From JAIRTY01 sp050257395 (GTDB taxonomy: Bacteria; Actinomycetota; Actinomycetes; Streptosporangiales; Streptosporangiaceae), in the NCBI GenBank assembly GCA_050257395.1, contig JBLMWU010000262.1:1-25899 (forward strand): DNA of 25,899 bases, given 5' to 3'. The notes under the pieces were generated by a model, which had not been told where the DNA came from, searched no databases, and was given only the letters and a program-made list of their open reading frames with translations. Positions within the stretch are counted from its first letter, which is position 1. Each line of letters begins with the position of its first letter. The position numbers and the translations under genes are program-made. Shown here in pieces: positions 6,205-13,021 of this stretch.

Positions 6205-7859
6205 TGCGCACCGAGGTGGAACGCGCCGCCCTGCCCGCACCCGCCGCGGCCCGCGCGGGCTGGGTGGAATGGCTGGTCACCACCGACCACAAGCGGATCG
6301 GCCTGCTGATCCTGGGCACCGCGACCGGCCTGTTCCTGGTGTTCGGGGCGCTGGCGCTGACCATGCGCAGCCAGCTCGCGTTCCCGGCCCAGCGGATCCT
6401 CAGCCCGCAGCTGTACAACCAGTTCTTCACCCTGCACGGCACCGGGATGATCGCGCTCGCGATCACGCCGTTCGCGCTGGGGCTGGGCGTGTACCTGGTG
6501 CCGCTGCAGGTGGGCGCGCCGACGATCGCCGCGCCCCGGCTCACCCTGCTCGGGTACTGGCTCTACGCGGGCGGCGCGCTGGCGCTGATCCTGGCCGCGG
6601 TGGTCCCGAACGGGGCGGCCACCGGCTGGTGGGGTTACACGCCGCTGTCCGACAGCCGCTACTCACCCGGCCCGGGCATGAACCTGTGGGTGATCGGGGT
6701 GTTCCTGGCCGCGACCGGCATGCTGATCCTCAGCGCCACGGTGGCCTGGACCATCCTGACCATGCGCGCACCCGGGATGACCATGCTGCGGATGCCCGTG
6801 TTCAGCTGGTCGATGCTGGTCACCTGCCTGATGGGCCTGCCCGCGTTCCCGTCCCTGCTGGCGGCGATGGCGATGATCGGGCTCGCCCGGGCCGCGCCGG
6901 GCACGTTCTCCTCGAACGCCTGGAACCTGCTGTACCAGAACCTTTTCTGGTTCTACGGCCACCCGGTCGTCTACATCATGTTCTTCCCGTTCGTCGGCTG
7001 CGTCGCCGAGGTGCTGGCGACGTTCTCCGGGCGCCGCTTCTTCGGCTACAAGGGCACCGCGCTGGCGCTGCTGGGGTTCGCGGCGCTGTCGATGGCGGTC
7101 TGGGGCCATCACCTGTTCACCAGCGGGCAGGTCGTCAACGACTACTACTCGATGACGTCGATCCTGCTGACGCTGCCCGCCGGGATCGAGTACTTCGGGA
7201 TGCTGGCGACGATCGTGGGCGGGCGGCTGCGCTACCGGACCCCCATGCTGTTCGCGCTGGCCTTCATCCCGCAGTTCCTCATCGGCGGGCTGACCGGGAT
7301 CATGGTCGCCACCCCGGCGTTCGACTACAACGCCAACAACAGCTACTTCGTGGTCGCGCACTTCCACTACACGCTGTTCGCGGGCAGCGTCTTCGGCTTC
7401 TTCGCCGGGCTGTACTTCTGGTTCCCCAAGGCCACCGGGATCAGGTTCAGCGAAAGGCTGGGCGTACTGCACTTCACGCTGATGGTGATCGGCACGAACG
7501 TGACATTCCTGCCGATGTTCGGGCTGGGCATGCTGGGCATGACCCGGCGGATCGCCACCTATCCCGCCAATGAGGGCCTGAACGCGCTGAACCTGACCGC
7601 GAGCATCGGCGCGGGCATCCTGGGCCTGTCCATGCTCGTGTTCATCTACAACCTGTACTGGTCCGCCCGGCGGAAGATCCCCGCCCCGCCCGACCCCTGG
7701 CAGGGCCACACGCTGGAGTGGGCGACCTCGTCGCCGCCGCCCCGGTACAACTTCAGCGCCGACTACCCGGTGCCGCGGATCCGCAGCTACGCACCCCTGC
7801 TGGACCTGCGCGAGGAAGCGGCCGGCCGGGTGGCGGCCGTCCCGGGAGGCAGCCCGTGA
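6204..7859 (+). CDS. ctaD: Heme-copper oxidase subunit I with altered proton channels
   Basis: The product is 551 aa with about twelve membrane helices. Metal ligands are intact: H78 (TLHGTG) and H388 for the low-spin heme, H386 for the high-spin heme, and H253, H302 and H303 for CuB. Y257 is placed to cross-link to H253. The usual proton-path residues of A1-type oxidases are missing. H-P-E-V-Y is H-P-V-V-Y (V255), the helix-VIII Lys in P-T-G-I-K is Glu (PAGIEYF, E329), and the D-channel Asp in G-A-P-D-M-A is Thr (GAPTIA, T107). Y251-G252 precede H253, resembling A2-type enzymes that use Y-S. Pumping may be absent or use another path. The gene overlaps the next one by GTGA. No subunit III gene is present in the window. 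Confidence 0.93.
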   Translation: MRTEVERAALPAPAAARAGWVEWLVTTDHKRIGLLILGTATGLFLVFGALALTMRSQLAFPAQRILSPQLYNQFFTLHGTGMIALAITPFALGLGVYLVPLQVGAPTIAAPRLTLLGYWLYAGGALALILAAVVPNGAATGWWGYTPLSDSRYSPGPGMNLWVIGVFLAATGMLILSATVAWTILTMRAPGMTMLRMPVFSWSMLVTCLMGLPAFPSLLAAMAMIGLARAAPGTFSSNAWNLLYQNLFWFYGHPVVYIMFFPFVGCVAEVLATFSGRRFFGYKGTALALLGFAALSMAVWGHHLFTSGQVVNDYYSMTSILLTLPAGIEYFGMLATIVGGRLRYRTPMLFALAFIPQFLIGGLTGIMVATPAFDYNANNSYFVVAHFHYTLFAGSVFGFFAGLYFWFPKATGIRFSERLGVLHFTLMVIGTNVTFLPMFGLGMLGMTRRIATYPANEGLNALNLTASIGAGILGLSMLVFIYNLYWSARRKIPAPPDPWQGHTLEWATSSPPPRYNFSADYPVPRIRSYAPLLDLREEAAGRVAAVPGGSP

Positions 7860-8215
7860 ACCTGCTGGCGAAGCCGGCCGTGGTGGTGGCCGGCTGGGGA
7901 GTCCTCAACGGCGTGCTGGCCGTGGTGCTGGCCGGGTTCGGCGGCACGGCGCTGGAGTTCCCCGTCTACCTGATCGCCGCGGCCCTGGTGCTGCTGAACG
8001 CCGGGGCGGTGTGGCTGGTGCTGCGCGGCCGCCGGGGCGGGCCGGTGTGGCGGGAGCCGCCCGCGGCGGACAGCGTGGTCTTCTTCGCGATCGGCGTCAT
8101 CGTGGCCGCCCTGGGCTGGGCGTTCGCCTGGTATCTCGCCCCGGCCGCGCTCATCCCGTTCATCCTCGCCTTCCTGCGCGAACGCGCCGCCCGCCGTCAG
8201 CGCCACGCCGCATAG
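7856..8215 (+). CDS. Small four-helix membrane protein, probable oxidase accessory subunit (subunit IV-like)
   Basis: This 119-aa protein starts at GTG 7856 with GGGAGG 7 nt upstream and overlaps the ctaD stop by 4 nt. Hydrophobic segments lie at about 8-30, 35-58, 73-94 and 95-110, separated by a charged loop (RGRRGGPVWREPPAAD), and the C terminus is basic (RERAARRQRH). The size, four-helix pattern and position right after subunit I resemble actinobacterial CtaF (subunit IV), but I see no diagnostic motif. The role as an oxidase subunit is therefore inferred from context. It is the last gene of the operon. Confidence 0.75.
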   Translation: MNLLAKPAVVVAGWGVLNGVLAVVLAGFGGTALEFPVYLIAAALVLLNAGAVWLVLRGRRGGPVWREPPAADSVVFFAIGVIVAALGWAFAWYLAPAALIPFILAFLRERAARRQRHAA

Positions 8216-8270
8216 GACCGGCTGGCCCAGGCCAGGCCGGCCACGGCCCCGCCCGTTCCCCATCCGGGTT

Positions 8271-8295
8271 GTTTGGGGTAATTCCGGCCGGGTAG
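8271..8295 (+). promoter_or_regulatory. SigB/SigF-type promoter of the hibernation-factor gene
   Basis: GTTT (8271-8274), 15 nt, GGGTAG (8290-8295). The -10 ends 50 nt before ATG 8346, which leaves a normal short leader carrying GGAGGGG. It has the same elements and spacing as 1779-1803. Confidence 0.7.
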
Positions 8296-8345
8296 CCGGG
8301 CGCGAACCGGGAGGAGACGGCCAGGGCCGGCCGGAGGGGAATGCG

Positions 8346-9464
8346 ATGAAACTGGGGTTCCTGCGACCGCTGTACGAGCAGACCGGCAGGTACGTGTCGG
8401 TCTACCTGGACACCAACCGGGCGACGGAGAAGGCGCCCCAGGCAGTGGCCCTGCGGTGGCGGGCCGCCCGGGACCGGCTCGCCGCCGCGGGCGCGGACGG
8501 CGCCACCCTCGCCGCCATCGGCGACCTGGTCACCGACCCGGACCAGGCAGCGCCCGGGCGGGCGGTTTTCGGCCGCGGCGGCTCGGTCAGCTTCACCGCG
8601 TCCCTGGCGGACCCGCCGCAGCGGGAGATCGCGCGGGTCGCGCCGCTGCCGCACCTCATGCCGCTGCTCGCCAGCCAGCCGCCGCAGCCGCCGCACCTGC
8701 AGGTGACCGCCACCCGCGCGGGCGGGGACATCCTCGCGGTCGCGCCCGCCGAAGGGGACTGGGCCCGGCACGCCGGCCGGCGCGGCTGGCCGCTGCACAA
8801 GAGCCCCAGCGGCGGCTGGTCTCAGCTCCAGCATCAGCGCAGCACCGAAGAGGCCTGGGAGGACAACGCCAAGGAGCTGGCCACCCAGGTGATGGACGCG
8901 GCCGAGCGGATCGGCGCCGCGCAGGTCGTGGTCGCCGGGGACGCCCGCGCCCAGTCACTGCTGCGCAAGCACCTGAGCAGCCGCTGGCAGGCGGCCGTGC
9001 TCACGGTCGGCGAGGAAGTGCCCCCGGACGCCGGCGCCGTCGCAGCCGCCGCGGAGCGGGCGCTGGCCCGCCAGGAGGACGAGGCGTGCCGCGAGCGCTT
9101 CGGCCACTGGCAGACCCAGCTGGCCCACGGCGCCGCCACCCAGGGGCTGGCCGGCACCCTGACCGCGCTGGCCGACGGCCAGGTGGCCCAGCTGTTCCTG
9201 GCTGACCGCCCGGCCACGGCCGCGTCCGCCTGGGTCGGCCCGGCCGGCACCGACCTGGCCGCCTCCGAGGCGGAGCTGCGCGAGCGCGGCGTGCCGGACC
9301 CGGTCAGCGAGCGCGCGGACGCCGCCGCCATCCGGGCGGCGGCCGCCACCGACGCGGAGCTGTACATCCTCCCCGGGGACCTGCTGGCGGCGCAGCAGCC
9401 GGACGTGATCACCGAGCCGCAGGACGGCATCTGCGCCACCCTGCGCTACCCGCCCGCCAGCTGA
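8346..9464 (+). CDS. Balon/Rv2629-like ribosome hibernation factor (baeRF2, Vms1/eRF1-type)
   Basis: The 372-aa protein has the layout of the bacterial aeRF1-like family that includes mycobacterial Rv2629/Msmeg_1130 and Balon. The N-terminal domain begins with SVYLDTNRATE. The central loop SGGWSQLQHQRSTEEAWEDN (155-174) takes the place of the release-factor GGQ region. Next come the VVVAGDARAQSLLRKHL strand-helix and a C-terminal domain ending YILPGDLLAAQQPDVITEP and ICATLRYPP. Family members sit in the ribosomal A site of idle ribosomes; peptidyl-tRNA hydrolase activity is known only for the eukaryotic Vms1 branch. ATG 8346 follows GGAGGGG by 6 nt. The stress-type promoter upstream fits a dormancy role, as Rv2629 belongs to the DosR dormancy regulon. 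Confidence 0.85.
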   Translation: MKLGFLRPLYEQTGRYVSVYLDTNRATEKAPQAVALRWRAARDRLAAAGADGATLAAIGDLVTDPDQAAPGRAVFGRGGSVSFTASLADPPQREIARVAPLPHLMPLLASQPPQPPHLQVTATRAGGDILAVAPAEGDWARHAGRRGWPLHKSPSGGWSQLQHQRSTEEAWEDNAKELATQVMDAAERIGAAQVVVAGDARAQSLLRKHLSSRWQAAVLTVGEEVPPDAGAVAAAAERALARQEDEACRERFGHWQTQLAHGAATQGLAGTLTALADGQVAQLFLADRPATAASAWVGPAGTDLAASEAELRERGVPDPVSERADAAAIRAAAATDAELYILPGDLLAAQQPDVITEPQDGICATLRYPPAS

Positions 9465-9489
9465 CCAGCGCCCGCTGACCGGGCGGGCA

Positions 9490-9507
9490 GGCTCCCGGCC
9501 GGGAGCC
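9490..9507. terminator. 18-bp perfect palindrome after the hibernation-factor gene
   Basis: GGCTCCCGG followed directly by its complement CCGGGAGCC. As RNA it folds into a 7-bp stem with a GGCC loop. It starts 26 nt after the stop and lies 24 nt before the RNase Z start, so it could be a terminator or an operator. Confidence 0.45.
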
Positions 9508-9531
9508 GGGCCGGCGGTAGGGTCAGATTCC

Positions 9532-10467
9532 GTGTCCACCCGCGAGCTTGTCGTGCTCGGCACGGCGAGCCAGACGCCCACCCGGGAGCGGAACCACAAC
9601 GGCTACCTGCTCCGCTGGGATGGTGAAGGCCTGCTGTTCGACCCGGGCGAGGGCACCCAGCGGCAGATGCTGCTGGCCGGGGTCAAGGCCAGCGAGATCA
9701 CCCGTATCTGCCTCACCCATTTCCACGGCGACCACTGCCTGGGCCTGCCCGGGGTGCTGATGCGGCTGTCCCTCGACCGGATCACCCACCCGATCGAGGC
9801 CTGCTACCCGGCCGAGAGCCAGAGCACATTCCATCAGCTGCGGACGGCGGCGCTGTTCCACGACCTGGTGCGGCTGCGCGAACGGCCGGTCCGGGGTGCC
9901 GAGACGATCACCGAGGGCCCGCCGTTCCGGCTGGAAGCCCGGCCGCTGTCGCATGCCGTGCCCGCCATCGGCTACCAGCTGGCCGAGCCGGACGGCCGGC
10001 GCATGCTCCCGGCCGAGCTGGCCCGGTTCGGGATCAGCGGGCCGGACGTGGGACGGCTGCTGGAGCAGGGCTCGCTGGAGGCCGGCGGGCAGCGGGTCGC
10101 GCTGGAAGAGGTGAGCGCGCCGCGGCGCGGGCAGCGGTTCGCGTTCATCATGGACACCCGGCTGTGTGACGCCGTGTTCGCCCTCGCCGACGGCGCCGAC
10201 CTGCTGGTGTGCGAGTCGACGTTCCTGGAGCGGGACGCCGGGCTGGCCCGCGACTACGGGCACCTGACCGCCCGCGAAGCCGGGCTGGTCGCGGCCGAGT
10301 CCCGGGCGCGGCTGCTGGTGCTGACCCACTTCTCCCAGCGGTACGCCAGCGGCGACGGGGACCTTTTCGCCGCGGAGGCGGCCACCGTGTTCAGCGGGGA
10401 GATCATCGCCGCCCGCGACCTCACCACCATCCCGGTGCCGGCCCGGGTCCTGGCCGGCCTCGGCTGA
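9532..10467 (+). CDS. rnz: Ribonuclease Z (tRNA 3'-end processing)
   Basis: This 311-aa metallo-beta-lactamase-fold endonuclease cleaves the 3' trailer from tRNA precursors. Visible hallmarks are PGEGTQRQM (N-terminal loop specific to RNase Z), the zinc motif THFHGDH with H63, H65, D67 and H68, then H141 (LSHAV), D208 (FIMDT) and H266 (LTHFSQRY). The exosite region between about 145 and 195 is of normal size (bacterial short form, about 300-310 aa). The GTG 9532 start has no Shine-Dalgarno. A TAGGGT (9518-9523) lies 8 nt upstream and could be a -10 element giving a leaderless mRNA. The gene is convergent with udgX, with 16 nt between the stop codons. Confidence 0.95.
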   Translation: MSTRELVVLGTASQTPTRERNHNGYLLRWDGEGLLFDPGEGTQRQMLLAGVKASEITRICLTHFHGDHCLGLPGVLMRLSLDRITHPIEACYPAESQSTFHQLRTAALFHDLVRLRERPVRGAETITEGPPFRLEARPLSHAVPAIGYQLAEPDGRRMLPAELARFGISGPDVGRLLEQGSLEAGGQRVALEEVSAPRRGQRFAFIMDTRLCDAVFALADGADLLVCESTFLERDAGLARDYGHLTAREAGLVAAESRARLLVLTHFSQRYASGDGDLFAAEAATVFSGEIIAARDLTTIPVPARVLAGLG

Positions 10468-10489
10468 GCCCGGGCCGCGCGGGTCAGCC
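10462..10489. terminator. Bidirectional hairpin spanning both stop codons of rnz and udgX
   Basis: GGCTGA (10462-10467) pairs with TCAGCC (10484-10489), and CCCG (10469-10472) pairs with CGGG (10480-10483), with one bulged G and a 7-nt loop. The left arm contains the rnz TGA and the right arm contains the udgX stop on the other strand, so one structure can end both transcripts. Confidence 0.6.
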
Positions 10490-11095
10490 GGCCCGTGCCT
10501 TCGCCGCGGCCCGGCCCGCCGTGCTGAGGTCCCCGACAAAGCCCTGGTAGGCGCTGTGCCGGGCCTCCCCGTCCGGCGCGCGCAGCACCGCCGATGGGTG
10601 GATGGTGCTGACCACCAGGCCGTGCCACGGCCCCACGCTGGCCTCGTCCACGTGCCCGCGGCGCTCGCCCACCCGGAACCGGGACCCGAACAGCGACGTC
10701 CCGGCGGTGGCGCCGAGCGTCACCACCACCTGCGGGCCGACCACGGCCAGCTCCCCTTCCAGCCAGTGACGGCAGGCCATGATCTCGGTGCCGTTGGGCC
10801 GCTCGTGGATCCGCCGCTTGCCGCGCGGCTGCCACTTGAAATGCTTGACGGCGTTGGTGATGTAGGCGTCCTGGCGGTCGATGCCGCTGTCGGCGAGCGC
10901 CCGGTCGAGCAGCCGGCCGGCCGGGCCGACGAACGGGTGGCCCTGTTTGTCCTCCTGGTCGCCGGGCTGCTCGCCGACCAGCACCAGGGACGCGCGGGCC
11001 TGCCCCTCGCCGAAGACCGTGGCGGTGGCCCGCCGGTACAGGTCGCACCGGGTGCAGCCCGCCGCCTCCTGCGCAAGCTCCTGCAAGGTCGTCAC
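10484..11095 (-). CDS. udgX: UdgX-type uracil-DNA glycosylase / uracil-DNA binding protein
   Basis: The 203-aa protein has the family-4 UDG fold with motif A GEQPGDQED (41-49), HPFVGPAG (53-60), and the C-terminal STIHPSAVLRAP. The insertion GKRRIHERPN (92-101) is the UdgX signature loop. Its histidine (H97; H109 in the M. smegmatis enzyme) attacks uracil-containing DNA and leaves the protein covalently attached. C14, C17 and C108 (MACRHW), together with H85 in VKHFKW, are in place for the iron-sulfur cluster of this subfamily. The start is GTG 11095. No good ribosome site exists, but GGGTAG at 11110-11105 lies only 9 nt upstream, which suggests a leaderless stress transcript. Confidence 0.92.
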   Translation of the reverse strand: MTTLQELAQEAAGCTRCDLYRRATATVFGEGQARASLVLVGEQPGDQEDKQGHPFVGPAGRLLDRALADSGIDRQDAYITNAVKHFKWQPRGKRRIHERPNGTEIMACRHWLEGELAVVGPQVVVTLGATAGTSLFGSRFRVGERRGHVDEASVGPWHGLVVSTIHPSAVLRAPDGEARHSAYQGFVGDLSTAGRAAAKARAG

Positions 11096-11104
11096 AGGGA
11101 GCGC

Positions 11105-11129
11105 CTACCCGTCCCGGGCCCGATCACGC
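11105..11129 (-). promoter_or_regulatory. SigB/SigF-type promoter of udgX (leaderless)
   Basis: On the minus strand, GCGT (11129-11126), 15 nt, GGGTAG (11110-11105). GCGT fits the looser GNNT form of the -35 element. Only 9 nt separate the -10 from GTG 11095, so transcription would begin at or next to the start codon. Confidence 0.5.
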
Positions 11130-11196
11130 AGCAGGTCCCGGGCCGGCCTGGCTGGCCAGCCGCCGGACAGCACTGTGGGTATCCGGCTGGTCACGT

Positions 11197-11328
11197 TTGT
11201 GTGATCTGTTCCCGGGCACCAGGATCTTCCGGCAGCACCAGCCCGCCGGGCGGGCGTCGCTGGAGGGTGACCTCGCGAGCCAGATCGAGCACGCCGAGCG
11301 CGAAGCAGGCGTCCGCCGCCAGCTCTGA
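11197..11328 (+). other. Gene fragment with coding-like codon use, no start
   Basis: From about 11206 to the TGA at 11326-11328 one plus-strand frame has almost exclusively G or C at third positions. It reads FRQHQPAGRASLEGDLASQ, then IEHAEREAGVRRQL. This looks like the C-terminal tail of a real protein, but upstream the codon bias fades and no ATG or GTG is available (only TTG 11197). I do not recognise it. It fills the 308-nt gap between udgX and the transporter remnant. The opposite strand also has an open frame here, but with poorer codon use. Confidence 0.3.
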
Positions 11329-11403
11329 CCTCAGGCCCGGCTCAGTCCCGGTAGGGACGGCCGGTGGCCTCGTCGTCCCCCTCTCGTACGATCGTGCGTC
11401 CGG

Positions 11404-11841
11404 TCAGGCGGCCACCTGCGTGCCGCTCCGCCCGGTCGCCTGCCGCTCGAACAGGCGGGTGATCTCCTCCACCGAGTGGCCCTTGGTCTCCGGCAGGAAG
11501 ATGCTCACGAACAGGACCGCGAGCAGGCACAGGCCCGCGAAGCAGATGAGCACCCAGCCCAGCCCGATGCTGTTCTGCCAGGTCGGGAAGACCTCGATGA
11601 GAGCGAAGTTGGCCAGCCAGTCCACGGCCGCCCCGATCGCGGCGGCCAGGGCGAACCCGGTCAGGGGGTAGGGCACGAAGTTGAGTGCGGACCCGATGTT
11701 GGCCGTGTCGTAGCCGAACAGGAACCCGCCGATGGTCGCCAGCAGGGTGAGTGACCAGATGAACGAGGTGGGCACTCGCCGGTCGAGCGCCGTGAGGACG
11801 TTGTTGCCGCCCGTGTTGACCTGAGTCATGAACTTGTTCAC
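11404..11841 (-). pseudogene. MFS sugar transporter with large internal in-frame deletion
   Basis: The frame encodes only 145 aa (141 from ATG 11829). Residues 23-60 are the first helix of a sugar-porter MFS protein (TLLATIGGFLFGYDTANIG). Residues from about 68 are the last helices and tail (AAVDWLANFALIEVFP, then LPETKGHSVEEI at 116-127). Family members are about 450-500 aa, so roughly 300 residues covering helices 2 to 10 are missing, with the join near residues 61-70. The frame is preserved across the join, but the product cannot form a transporter. GTG 11841 is the longest start; ATG 11829 (MTQVNTGGNN) is more natural. A promoter-like GTTT-N14-GGGTGA sits directly upstream. Confidence 0.8.
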
Positions 11842-11865
11842 TCACCCGCAATCGGCGGGCGAAAC
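11842..11865 (-). promoter_or_regulatory. Degenerate SigB/SigF-type promoter before the transporter remnant
   Basis: On the minus strand, GTTT (11865-11862), 14 nt, GGGTGA (11847-11842). The -10 has two mismatches to GGGTAT at its end. It abuts GTG 11841, which favours ATG 11829 as the real start. Confidence 0.3.
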
Positions 11866-11884
11866 CAGCGGCGGCTTGCCCCTC

Positions 11885-11901
11885 AGCCGGCCGGGCCGGC
11901 T
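11885..11901. terminator. Perfect inverted repeat at the 3' end of ku
   Basis: AGCCGGCC, a single G, then GGCCGGCT. On the minus strand it begins within the ku stop codon (11902-11900). As RNA it gives a 7-bp stem with a 3-nt loop. It is a likely terminator for ku and separates it from the transporter remnant. Confidence 0.45.
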
Positions 11902-12979
11902 ACGACGCGGACCTGGCCGTGCCGCGGCGGGCCTTGCGGACCGCATCGGCCAGTTCGTCGCGGCTCATCTTCGACCGGCCCTGGATGCCCGCGTCAGCGG
12001 CCAGCTTCGCCAGCTCGGTCTTGCTCATCCGGTCCACGTCGGCACCGCCGTCAGCGGCCCTGCCCTGCTGGCCGCGCCTGCCCGTCTTACTGCTGGCGCC
12101 CTTGCTGCTGGCACCCTTGCTGCTGGCGCCCTGCCGGCTGGACCTGGCCGCGCCGCCCTGCCTGCCGCGCCTGCCTGCGCCGTCCTTACCGGCCCGGCCG
12201 CCCCGGGCCGCTTCGGCGCTTTGCCGCAGCGCCTCCATGAGGTCGACGACCTTCCCCTCTTCCGGCGGCTGGCTCTCGGTCACGATCTCCTCCCCCTGCC
12301 GTTTGCGCTCGATGAGGTCCTCGACCCGTTCCCGGTAGGTGTCCCGGTAGCTCTCCGGCTCCCAGGACGTCGTCATCGAGTCGATGAGCTGCGTGGCGAT
12401 GCTGAGCTCGCGGCGGCGCACCGACCGGCTGGACGGAAGGCCGCCGAGTTCCTCGCCCGGGTCGCGGATCTCGTCGGCGAAGTACATGGTCTCCAGCGCG
12501 AGCACGTCCCCGTCCGGCCGGACCGTCACCAGGTACTGCTTGCCGCGCATCACGAACATGGCGATCCCCGCCCGGTTGGTCTCCGCCATGGCGTCGCGCA
12601 GCAGCGCGTACGCGCGCTCGGCGTCCTCACCCTGCGGCGCGAGGTAGTAGGTCTTCTGGAAGTAGATCGGGTCGATCTCGTCGAGGTCCACGAAGTCGCT
12701 GATCTCGATGGTGCGGGACCGGCCCGGCTCCACGGCTTCCAGTTCCTCGTCGCTGACGAGCACGTAGTCGCCGTCGCCGACCTCCCGGCCGCGGACGATG
12801 CTGGACAGCTCCACCTGTTTGCCGGTGCGCTCGTTGACCCGCTGATAGCGGATGCGGTCCGAGGTCCCGGCCTCGAACTGGTTGAAGTGGATGGTCCGGT
12901 CCTCGGTCGCGGCGAACACCGCTACCGGGACGTTGACCAGCCCGAACGCCAGTGATCCGGTCCAGATCGAGCGTGCCAT
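11900..12979 (-). CDS. ku: Ku, non-homologous end joining DNA-end-binding protein
   Basis: The 359-aa protein starts MARSIWTGSLAFGLVNVPV, the standard bacterial Ku opening. The conserved core runs to about residue 255 (TIHFNQFEAGTSDRIRY, EISDFVDLDEIDPIYF, MFVMRGKQYLVTVRP, LETMYFADEIRD). Ku forms a homodimeric ring on double-strand ends and recruits LigD; no ligD is in the window. After the core comes a basic linker with three tandem GASSK units (about 292-308) and a C-terminal SAP/Rho-N-like helix pair (MSKTELAKLAADAGIQG, MSRDELADAVRKAR). This extended tail is seen in some actinomycete Ku proteins and probably adds DNA contacts. ATG 12979 follows GGGAGG by 5 nt. A stress-type promoter lies at 13022-13046. 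Confidence 0.96.
   Translation of the reverse strand: MARSIWTGSLAFGLVNVPVAVFAATEDRTIHFNQFEAGTSDRIRYQRVNERTGKQVELSSIVRGREVGDGDYVLVSDEELEAVEPGRSRTIEISDFVDLDEIDPIYFQKTYYLAPQGEDAERAYALLRDAMAETNRAGIAMFVMRGKQYLVTVRPDGDVLALETMYFADEIRDPGEELGGLPSSRSVRRRELSIATQLIDSMTTSWEPESYRDTYRERVEDLIERKRQGEEIVTESQPPEEGKVVDLMEALRQSAEAARGGRAGKDGAGRRGRQGGAARSSRQGASSKGASSKGASSKTGRRGQQGRAADGGADVDRMSKTELAKLAADAGIQGRSKMSRDELADAVRKARRGTARSAS
12091..12135. repeat. Three tandem 15-bp units in ku (GASSK repeat)
   Basis: Three consecutive 15-nt units (TGCTGGCGCCCTTGC and near copies) at 12091, 12106 and 12121 encode the GASSK pentapeptide repeats of the Ku linker on the minus strand. Copy number would be expected to vary by slippage. 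Confidence 0.85.
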
Positions 12980-13021
12980 GGCAACCTCCCCCGGCGATGG
13001 CGGACCCGCCTGGACGATCCG

